Of a stretch of 5,800 nt of DNA, positions 1-5,199 are shown piece by piece. Under the pieces are notes generated by a model. That model saw nothing but the letters and a program-made list of their open reading frames with translations, made no database searches and had not been told where the DNA came from. Every line of letters begins with the position of its first letter. Position 1 is the stretch's first letter. The DNA lies in assembly GCA_016742295.1 (NCBI GenBank), contig JACVCA010000091.1, positions 1 to 5,800 on the forward strand, in the 5' to 3' direction. The translations under genes were made by a program, and so were the position numbers. The DNA is from Alphaproteobacteria bacterium (GTDB lineage Bacteria > Pseudomonadota > Alphaproteobacteria > JAGOMX01).

Positions 1-170
1 TAGCCTAATCAGCCCTGGTCAGTTTTATGGATCCCTCAGTGAAATTTGGACTTCAATTTGTCCCTGATGAAGAGGAGGCTACTCCTTCCCTTCCAACAGT
101 CAGTTCAACCCCCACTAAAGGCAAGGATGGGAATGTTGTGACTTTGGATTCATTCCGTAAAAAACCCTAG
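1..170 (+). pseudogene. sspB: C-terminal segment of SspB-like ClpXP adaptor, with an in-frame stop
   Basis: The frame ending at TAG 168-170 reads SALVSFMDPSVKFGLQF, then an acidic, Pro/Ser/Thr-rich linker, then NVVTLDSFRKKP. This matches the end of alphaproteobacterial SspB: the last beta-strand of the substrate-binding domain (ALxxFxDPSVxFxLQF), a flexible linker, and a short C-terminal tail of the VSLDxFRKK type that docks on ClpX. The family delivers ssrA-tagged proteins to ClpXP in the cytoplasm. The frame is broken by TAA at 6-8, directly before this conserved strand, where relatives usually have an aromatic residue (P-Y/F-S/A-A-L). The simplest reading is a Tyr-to-stop mutation, but a frameshift further upstream or a base-call error cannot be excluded because the rest of the gene lies off the window. 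Re-initiation at ATG 27-29 would give only a fragment. Identity of the family is fairly sure; pseudogene status is less so. Confidence 0.6.
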
Positions 171-185
171 CTTTATAAGGTTTTT
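159..185 (-). terminator. Rho-independent terminator of bdhA, probably bidirectional
   Basis: Read on the minus strand, the segment is AAAAA-CCTTA-TAAAGC-TAGGG-TTTTTT. CCTTA (176-180) pairs with TAGGG (165-169), counting one U-G pair, around a 6-base loop (170-175). The flanking A and T runs extend the stem and supply the U tract. It starts right after the bdhA stop codon at 187 and overlaps the last codons of the convergent sspB remnant. On the plus strand the stem has one C-A mismatch, so it could also serve sspB. Confidence 0.6.
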
Positions 186-186
186 C

Positions 187-969
187 TTAATGAGCTGTCC
201 ACCCCCCATCAATAGATAAGGCTGCACCTGTTATATTGGCCGTTTCAGGGCTACATAAAAACAATACTAGTGCTTCAATCTGCTCGACAGTAACAAACGT
301 CTTGGTCGCATGTTCAGCTAACAAAACATCATTAATAACCTGTTCTTTAGAAAGCCCTCGTGCTTTAGCGGTTGATTCAATTTGATTTTCAACTAATGGC
401 GTCCAGACGTATCCTGGACAAATTGCATTACAGGTTACCCCAAACCCACCCCCTTCCAGAGCTGCCACTTTAGTGAGCCCCACAAGGCCATGCTTAGAAG
501 CAACGTATGCTGCCTTTAACGGCGAAGCCACCAGGCCATGGGCAGAGGCAATGTTAATAATTCGACCCCATTTACGCTGTTTCATAAAAGAAAATACTGC
601 CTTGGTTGTATGAAAAGCTGCTGATAGATTTAGGGCAATAATTGTATCCCACTTATCATCAGGAAAATCTTCGAGGGGACTTACAAATTGGATTCCCACA
701 TTATTTACTAGAATATCGATGCCCCCAAATTTCTTTTCAGCCTCGCTCATCATATCGTGGATTTGTTTCGGGTCCGCCATATCAGCTGGATTGTAATGCA
801 CTTGGCCTAGGGAAAGAGTTCTAAGATCTAGGATGATCTTATCGATAAGAGCTTTATCTCCCAACCCATTAAGAATGATATTAGCGCCTTTTCGAGCCAA
901 CGCTGTAGCAATGGCCAGTCCTATTCCACTTGTTGAGCCGGTAATAAGTGCAGTTTTATTTGAAAGCAT
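187..969 (-). CDS. bdhA: 3-hydroxybutyrate dehydrogenase (SDR family)
   Basis: Cytoplasmic short-chain dehydrogenase, 260 aa, the usual length, predicted to interconvert (R)-3-hydroxybutyrate and acetoacetate with NAD(H) in polyhydroxybutyrate or ketone-body metabolism. Visible motifs: the Rossmann glycine motif TGSTSGIG (10-17), D63, NNVG (89-92), the active-site tetrad N114, S142, Y155 and K159 (YVASK), and PG at 185-186 followed by TPL. The residues that bind the substrate carboxylate in characterised bacterial enzymes, Q94, H144, K152 and Q196, are all at their expected positions, which separates it from generic FabG-like SDRs. The C-terminus ends in the typical SIDGGWTAH. The ATG at 967-969 has an AGTGAGG ribosome site (revcomp of 978-984) 8 bases upstream. 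It faces the sspB remnant across 16 bases and shares the hairpin there. Its base composition is visibly less AT-rich than the exported genes to its right, fitting a core gene. Confidence 0.95.
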   Translation of the reverse strand: MLSNKTALITGSTSGIGLAIATALARKGANIILNGLGDKALIDKIILDLRTLSLGQVHYNPADMADPKQIHDMMSEAEKKFGGIDILVNNVGIQFVSPLEDFPDDKWDTIIALNLSAAFHTTKAVFSFMKQRKWGRIINIASAHGLVASPLKAAYVASKHGLVGLTKVAALEGGGFGVTCNAICPGYVWTPLVENQIESTAKARGLSKEQVINDVLLAEHATKTFVTVEQIEALVLFLCSPETANITGAALSIDGGWTAH

Positions 970-1034
970 GGGCTTAACCTCACTTTATATTTATAAAAAT
1001 AATTAGTTTAAAGAATCTGGCTTAAGACCATACT

Positions 1035-1535
1035 CTAATATTTTATTCGAAGAGCAACGTATTCATTCTCCTCATTTGCTTCAATATAAAGACATTCATT
1101 GGGATTCAAATTATTAGTATATATATACTCTTCGTCAGTTTTAGCGTTTATGGGGATCCTTTTATGAGTATTTAATAAACCATCAAATGTCCCGTAGATG
1201 ATCACATCAACTCCTACAATAGTCCAATTATAACCATTCACCTTAATTTTACTTGTAGTAATGTTAGATGAATTTCTTGAATTCGCGTTTGCTAAATTAG
1301 TATTCGTTAAAATATCAGATGATGTTAATTTAGGGCATTGCATCATTTTCTTCAAATAATCTTCACCTTCTTTCATATCTTTACTAACAAGATTTCTATT
1401 TCCAGCCTCTTTTCCTTCCAAATATTCGAAAATTCTTCCTTTTATTTCTGGAGGAGTACTATTTAATCCTGAGGCTTGGACAACTGTTGTAGATAAGAAC
1501 ATTAACGGTATAATTAAATTTATTTTGTAGATCAT
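1035..1535 (-). CDS. Exported F-box-like protein, putative effector
   Basis: A 166-aa protein with a signal peptide at 1-21 (two Lys/Ile-rich turns, hydrophobic IIPLMFL core, cleavage probably after VQA). Immediately after it, residues 27-57 (TPPEIKGRIFEYLEG then KEAGNRNLVSKDMKE) follow the F-box pattern LPxEIxxxIFxYLxxxxxxxxxLVSKxxxx, including the P-x-E-I, I-F-x-Y-L and L-V-S-K positions. In eukaryotes this module binds Skp1 in SCF ubiquitin ligases. Residues 58-95 are polar and Asn/Ser-rich, and 96-166 look beta-rich (YNWTIVGVDVIIYGTF, ECLYIEANE, YVALRIKY) and could be a partner-binding domain; I do not recognise that part. The start ATG 1533-1535 lacks a strong ribosome site (only AAAAAG upstream). 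The F-box call is by eye on a short motif; the alternative is an exported protein with a chance helical match. Skp1 binding is inference. Confidence 0.6.
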   Translation of the reverse strand: MIYKINLIIPLMFLSTTVVQASGLNSTPPEIKGRIFEYLEGKEAGNRNLVSKDMKEGEDYLKKMMQCPKLTSSDILTNTNLANANSRNSSNITTSKIKVNGYNWTIVGVDVIIYGTFDGLLNTHKRIPINAKTDEEYIYTNNLNPNECLYIEANEENEYVALRIKY

Positions 1536-1806
1536 CTTTTTACTTAATTTATTAACCTATATTTAAAATAATATATAAGTCTTAATATTTTATTAAATAC
1601 GCAGTTTACAATATTATAAAATTTCTAACGGAAGATCTGACTTTGTACATACCACTTGGTTACATCATCAAAAGGTATTTTATAAATAGAATTAAAATTT
1701 AAACTGAGAAGTAGAGGTTAAAAATAGGCCAGAAAGATAAGAATAAATTTTAATTAGATATTTTTAAGTATAATCTTAAAATAATAAAATCATAAAGCTA
1801 GAAAAA
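1536..1806. other. AT-rich spacer upstream of the F-box-like gene
   Basis: I find no gene here. The stretch is very AT-rich and should hold the promoter of the minus-strand gene that starts at 1535. A TATAAT on the minus strand occurs at 1613-1618, about 80 bases from that start, but no convincing -35 partner is seen. A short perfect inverted repeat lies at 1762-1781. Confidence 0.4.
1762..1781. repeat. 7-bp inverted repeat
   Basis: TTTTAAG (1762-1768) and CTTAAAA (1775-1781) form a perfect 7-bp stem with a 6-base loop, TATAAT. It lies about 25 bases downstream of the stop of the minus-strand frame at 1807-1986 and might be a weak terminator for it. There is no GC-rich stem, and such hairpins arise easily in AT-rich DNA. 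Confidence 0.3.
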
Positions 1807-1986
1807 CTAAAAAGCAATTTGATCAAGTTGACGAGGGAAAATGTCCATTGATTTTACTGAATTTTTTCTGAGGACCGTCATCTCTTCTATAAAGACATGA
1901 GGTTTCCTATCAACGATATTCATCATCATCTTACCCGTTTTATTCAAAGGACGAAAACCTAAAGCAGGAGGGTCGATATGGAGCAT
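1807..1986 (-). pseudogene. 59-residue coding remnant or small gene, unknown
   Basis: An uninterrupted minus-strand frame from ATG 1984-1986 to TAG 1807-1809. It begins MLHIDPPALGFRPLNKTGK, continues MMMNIVDRKPHVFIEEMTVL, and ends KSMDIFPRQLDQIAF. Composition looks like a real protein: balanced charged and hydrophobic residues, strand-like and helix-like stretches, and fewer AT-biased codons than the surrounding sequence. A stop (TGA) lies five codons before the ATG. In another frame just upstream, EQDRLEGDTLISGYH is open, so a longer gene may have been broken by a frameshift near 1990-2000. The ATG has only a weak AGG upstream. I do not recognise the family. It could be a small gene, but a C-terminal remnant is more likely. 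Confidence 0.35.
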
Positions 1987-2291
1987 GATAACCTGAAATC
2001 AACGTATCGCCCTCAAGACGGTCCTGTTCTCAAATCTTATCTTGATCTTTAATTACCTATCTTTGGTTAAATGCTTCAAGACAGTAAAAAGAATCCAAAC
2101 AAGCTATAGGAATTTAGTTCAGCTTTATAATAACAGTTTTTCTCAGTCAGCTTTTAATGTACAAACACCGGAATATATTTATAATGCTGGACTTTAAAGG
2201 CCTTGAGGGAGAGTAAGTATCTAATTGCTAAGATAAATTTTTAACAACATTTTCTTGCTCGAAAACTATTTTTACAACAAAGCTAGAATTT
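1987..2291. other. Gene-poor stretch, probably decayed coding DNA
   Basis: No intact gene is visible. On the minus strand, one frame over about 2080-2250 reads protein-like runs (for example AIRYLLSLKAFKVQHYKYIP) but is cut by stop codons. This suggests an older gene eroded by mutations, possibly the same one that left the 59-residue frame to its left. I could not assign a family. Confidence 0.3.
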
Positions 2292-2314
2292 TTAGGTTTG
2301 TTCTGGCTTTGTTG
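2275..2314. repeat. 9-bp inverted repeat spanning the 3' end of the PLD-like gene
   Basis: CAACAAAGC (2275-2283) and GCTTTGTTG (2306-2314) are perfect complements separated by 22 bases that include the stop codon (2292-2294) of the minus-strand gene. As RNA it would be a hairpin at the gene end. The minus-strand tail TAAAAATAG is not a good U tract, so an intrinsic terminator is uncertain; an mRNA 3'-end stabiliser is another possibility. Confidence 0.45.
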
Positions 2315-3200
2315 AACTTACAGATGGCTCTTCAAGATCATCACCAAGAATTCCTCGCAAATAGGTAGAATAATCTTTCCTAAGCTCAGATTCCTTCCCT
2401 ATTATTCGCCCAAGGCTTTTGAGAAAGTGTTTACCTTGTCTCTTTGCATGCTTTCCAGTTAGAATAGGTGCGTAATAGATACTATCTTTAGGAATGGGGG
2501 GCAGAAGTTCTTGCTTTGTATCTTTTAATGATAGCCAAGATAAAGGAGTGCTTACAAATACCTCTTTATCAACAATTAAAATGTTCGATTTACAATATAG
2601 TGAAGGATGGACGATGAGGCTTAAGTTCATTGCTTTTACGGTTCTATGATATTGTCTAGCAACATCTTCTAATGGCTGAGTTATACGATTGTCCTTAGGC
2701 ATGTGAGGCCTTCTTGTCGTAACTGCTTCTTTAAGCTGGCTCATAACTTGTTCAAATAGTTCATAACCTTTATTAGAAGTATAAAGTCTAAGTGAAAGAC
2801 TTGGGGTTTTAATTGAAGCAATCCAGGGAATAAAATAATTTTTAAGAAAGTTTAATGATACTTCACAAGAGCTCAAAATAATCATCTTTGTGGCTTTTTC
2901 TGTGATAGCTTCTTTTAAAAATTCCTGATGGTCTTCTACTGTTATGAGTGAACGTTTATTTTTATGCTTTCCTTCGTGAGAATGAGAAGAGCTTGACCCT
3001 TCATCAGTTTGACGGGTAGCAAGAAAAGAAGAGTAAGTAAGGCTCAAGGGCTCATCATGATGGATGCATGTTGATAAAGGGGGCGAGTGCTGCGCTTCAT
3101 GCTCATGAGGAGTTTGAGAAGACCAAGCAACTGAAATCGGACTTGTTAACATTAGGAGAAGTAATAATTTTATCACAGTACAGTCAACCTTCATAATCAT
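2292..3200 (-). CDS. Exported His-rich protein with degenerate PLD-like domain
   Basis: 302 aa. Residues 1-25 form a signal peptide (Lys, then IKLLLLLMLTSPISVA, cleavage near A25). Residues 30-80 are rich in His, Ser and Glu (HEHEAQH, IHHDE, HSHEGKH), a composition that could bind metal. Residues 90-225 resemble one phospholipase D-fold unit: a helix, then strand KMIILSSCEVS, a second helix, strand LSLRLYTSNKG, and after an insert, KSNILIVD followed by VFVSTPLSWLS. The last part matches HxKxLIVD...SxNWLS, but the catalytic His and Lys are replaced by K204 and N206 while D211 is kept, so hydrolase activity is doubtful. Residues 226-302 are a basic helical, then acidic, tail. Two starts are possible, ATG 3200 and ATG 3194, with no clear ribosome site for either; the signal peptide fits both. 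It stands alone between gene-poor stretches. The fold call is by eye; the alternative is an exported protein of unknown fold. Confidence 0.5.
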   Translation of the reverse strand: MIMKVDCTVIKLLLLLMLTSPISVAWSSQTPHEHEAQHSPPLSTCIHHDEPLSLTYSSFLATRQTDEGSSSSHSHEGKHKNKRSLITVEDHQEFLKEAITEKATKMIILSSCEVSLNFLKNYFIPWIASIKTPSLSLRLYTSNKGYELFEQVMSQLKEAVTTRRPHMPKDNRITQPLEDVARQYHRTVKAMNLSLIVHPSLYCKSNILIVDKEVFVSTPLSWLSLKDTKQELLPPIPKDSIYYAPILTGKHAKRQGKHFLKSLGRIIGKESELRKDYSTYLRGILGDDLEEPSVSSTKPEQT

Positions 3201-4058
3201 AAAACTAAGTAATATTTATTTCTTTTTCGAAATAAGTTTTTAAGAGTTTATGTTTAAGCGTTTTGCGATAGTTATAATTCTTTCTGAACTATCCTTAATT
3301 TTTAGATTACTCTCTTAAAACAACACTTTTTATAGGCAATCGCTCTAATTACCACACTATTAGATAAAATACAATGTAACTTATATCTTTGCTTTTTTCA
3401 ACCTTATGAAAAACTCTAAGATTAGCTTACACGTATGTAAATGCGTAGCACAGTATACTCCTAATACATTCCTGTAGTACCTTACTTTCGTTCCTGTAAG
3501 TTGACCCAATCTCGAATGATAAGCCCTCCTCTAAGGAATTCTCTTATACTTCTTCAACCTCTACAGATAAACACTTCTCTCTTATTTGCTCTGTTTGTTG
3601 TGGCCATACATGCATTTTGAAATCTTTCTTCAACTACATAATCACTTTTAACTGACTGGGGTGTATGATTATCTTATTTCTTAATAAGGTTAGACAATCG
3701 TCACATATGCTTTTTCATATTTAAGGAGGTTAATGCTCTACCCTCTTAAAGATAAATAAATCCCTCTGGCTCAACCTACAGTATGTCTTAAAGGTAATGC
3801 AGATAATTTAAAAAGCTTAAAACAGCCATAAAGAAATTGCTAAAAACCGAAGAGCATCATGGCTATAAAAGGCTAAATAATCATATAGAGATATCTCATT
3901 AAGCTACAAGATGAAGTAAGGTGCCATTTCAAGAAGTTTTGATCACAAATCCGCTAACTTGCCAAAGCCGTAATAAGATCTCATCACCCAGGAAGAGCTA
4001 AAGTTTAGCTTGAAATTAAGATGAAATAAACAACAGATTATCATTTACTTTAATATTA
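3201..4058. other. Long stretch without an intact gene; decayed DNA
   Basis: About 860 bases with dense stops in all frames. Short protein-like runs survive. On the minus strand at about 3420-3660 one frame reads WPQQTEQIREKCLSVEVEEV, a stop, then ENSLEEGLSFEIGSTYRNES, while a neighbouring frame reads SDYVVEERFQNACMATTNRA. On the plus strand at about 3805-3890 it reads KKLLKTEEHHGYKRLNNHIE. The mixture suggests one or more genes, perhaps a transposase, eroded by stops and frameshifts, but no family can be assigned. A short palindrome lies at 3996-4010. The part nearest 3200 should hold the promoter of the gene to the left. Confidence 0.45.
3996..4010. repeat. Short palindrome downstream of the ubiquitin-like gene
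   Basis: AGCTAAA and TTTAGCT are perfect complements around one base. It lies about 50 bases past the stop of the minus-strand gene ending at 4059. There is no loop or U tract that would make it a good terminator; a protein-binding dyad or chance is possible. Confidence 0.25.
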
Positions 4059-4499
4059 TTATCTTCTTCTACCCTCTCGTTCTCTTCTAAATACTCTTTT
4101 TTCTCGAAACTCTCTATTTCTCTCTCTCCAAAATTCCCGTCTTGGATAAATCCTTTCTCCAATAATGACTTCTTCAGCTTCAATAATCGGGTTAATTGGC
4201 TCAATAATAAAATCTAGACCTTTATCATAAATATAAGGGTAAGATTCTATAATTCCTTCATCAGAGAAGATCGCATAACCATTATGACGTAAAATAATTT
4301 TATGAGTTGCTTGATTAATATGAAATTTCCTGGCAATTTTATTTTTTAACTCAATAATCTTTCTGTTAGGAGAGATATAAAAACTTTCAGTTAAGCCATT
4401 TATACCTCTTATATAAATATGGCCATGCTCAGCCGCAATTAAGGGTGGGACTGAGGTATAAAGACACATAATTGTAAGTATGTATTTCAATTTTTTCAT
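4059..4499 (-). CDS. Exported ubiquitin-like domain protein, putative effector
   Basis: 146 aa in three parts. Residues 1-23 are a signal peptide (MKKLKY, hydrophobic core, VPPLIAA, cleavage before EHG). Residues 27-101 follow ubiquitin almost position by position: HIYIRGINGLTESFYISP matches MQIFVKTLTGKTITLEVEP; KIIELKNKIARKFHI matches the first helix; then KIILRHNGYAIFSDEGII matches RLIFAGKQLEDGRTLSDY, and LDFII the last strand. The usual I44 position is I69 and is followed by LRHNG. Residues 116-146 are Arg/Glu-rich (RREFWRERNREFREKR, ending REGRRR), so there is no C-terminal Gly-Gly and it is not expected to be conjugated like ubiquitin. The tail could bind nucleic acid or membrane, or be a targeting segment. 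ATG 4497-4499 has AAGGA (revcomp of 4507-4511) 7 bases upstream and a TATAAT box about 30 bases upstream. No conjugation enzymes lie nearby. A role in mimicking or binding host ubiquitin factors is inference. Confidence 0.75.
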   Translation of the reverse strand: MKKLKYILTIMCLYTSVPPLIAAEHGHIYIRGINGLTESFYISPNRKIIELKNKIARKFHINQATHKIILRHNGYAIFSDEGIIESYPYIYDKGLDFIIEPINPIIEAEEVIIGERIYPRREFWRERNREFREKRVFRREREGRRR

Positions 4500-4529
4500 C
4501 TTGTAATCCTTAGTTATGTTTATTTCTAG

Positions 4530-4558
4530 ATTATAAAAAAGTATTATTAAATAAACAT
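4530..4558 (-). promoter_or_regulatory. Predicted promoter of the ubiquitin-like gene
   Basis: The minus strand carries a perfect TATAAT (revcomp of 4530-4535) with a weak -35, ATGTTT (revcomp of 4553-4558), 17 bases upstream. Transcription would start near 4522, giving a leader of about 23 bases that contains the AAGGA ribosome site. The spacing is coherent, but AT-rich DNA produces such boxes by chance. Confidence 0.45.
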
Positions 4559-4799
4559 TAAATAATTAAATTAATTTAAATTATTATTTAAAAATATTAA
4601 CACAAACCTGCAGTAAAATATTCTTGCCCACAAAATTTAAAAGACTATACGCCTTGTATTGAATAAGAAGAGAGAGCAGGGTAGCTAGAGTTTCAACCTA
4701 TCCTAAAAAAATATTATTTATTGGAAACAAAACCTTTTTAAGACAGTTTCTCAAAAAAAGTGCTCAGGAATGATTAAGGCGCACAGCTACAAATAATTA
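4559..4799. other. AT-rich intergenic spacer
   Basis: No gene is seen. The part at 4558-4591 is almost pure A+T and contains an imperfect dyad (TTAAATAAT at 4558-4566, ATTATTTAA at 4583-4591) just upstream of the predicted promoter, which could bind a regulator or simply bend. The rest shows no sustained reading frame. Confidence 0.4.
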
Positions 4800-4848
4800 A
4801 ACCGTAATTCAAAAACTTGAAGGTAATTGAAAGTTTTTCCTTACGGTT
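4800..4848 (-). terminator. Strong two-part hairpin at the end of the 4847-5056 remnant
   Basis: Outer arms AACCGTAA (4800-4807) and TTACGGTT (4841-4848) are perfect complements. Inside them AAAAACTT (4811-4818) and AAGTTTTT (4831-4838) are also perfect complements around a 12-base loop, with a small asymmetric internal loop between the two stems. On the minus strand the hairpin begins at the stop codon (4847-4849) of the remnant and is followed by TAATTATTTG, a loose U-rich tail. A terminator is the best reading; an RNA 3'-end structure or a small mobile-repeat end is possible. Confidence 0.5.
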
Positions 4849-5056
4849 ATGAGGTTTGAGGATAACGATTTTTAGAGACAAGCGTTCTTCTTTCCTCGTC
4901 AGTGACAGCTGCGATCAGAGATATGCAGCCATAATTTCTTTTATCCTGGGGGAGGCTTTCCACATGCGAGTCTAGCATATGAATCTTTCCCATACCAGGC
5001 ATCGATAACCTACTAATTGCTGTGTTAATATCCTCTCTTGCCTCACCGCATATCAA
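4847..5056 (-). pseudogene. C-terminal remnant, possibly of a helical-repeat protein
   Basis: An open minus-strand frame of 69 codons that begins at TTG 5054-5056 directly after a TAA and has no ribosome site, so it is unlikely to be a gene start. It ends at TAA 4847-4849, inside a hairpin that looks like a terminator, which argues that this was a real 3' end. The text includes INTAISRLSMPGMGKIHMLD, then VESLPQDKRNYGCISLIAAV, then TDEERRTLV. The spacing of LP..KR, a hydrophobic helix and DEER..LV recalls tandem helical repeats found in large proteins of intracellular bacteria, but this match is from memory and weak. The region upstream (5057-5199) is open only in pieces in other frames (for example FWISEGKDSKAGLFF), suggesting frameshift decay. 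It could instead be a small gene starting at the internal Met at residue 20. Confidence 0.35.
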
Positions 5057-5199
5057 TTAAGGAAAAATAAACCAGCTTTTGAATCTTTGCCTTCACTTAT
5101 CCAAAACGGAGGTTATACTCCATAATTCATGGACTCATTATACGGGGGATGGTCACACTGACACACGTATTTAAATACTCCCCAAATAAAATCAACCCA

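Noticed and set aside
642..824. 60-codon plus-strand frame antisense to bdhA
   Set aside because: It lies entirely within the highly conserved dehydrogenase and shows no family pattern or ribosome site.
1966..2052. Plus-strand 24-codon frame (ATG 1978) with a perfect AGGAGGG ribosome site 5 bases upstream
   Set aside because: The ribosome-site sequence is the complement of the Pro-Pro codons of the opposite 59-codon frame, and the short peptide resembles nothing I know. Chance is likelier, though the spacing is good.
3723..3757. AAGGAGGT followed by an ATG on the plus strand
   Set aside because: The ATG is only 2 bases away, too close, and the frame stops after eight codons.
4016..4204. 62-codon minus-strand frame overlapping the ubiquitin-like gene
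   Set aside because: It lies in another frame inside the 3' part of a gene with signal peptide, domain and promoter; its own Lys/Glu-rich text reflects the Arg/Glu codons of that tail.
4059..5056. A bacterial ubiquitin-like conjugation operon (E1, E2 or JAB peptidase with a ubiquitin-like protein)
   Set aside because: The ubiquitin-like protein has a signal peptide and no terminal Gly-Gly, and no E1-, E2- or JAB-like gene is visible in the window.
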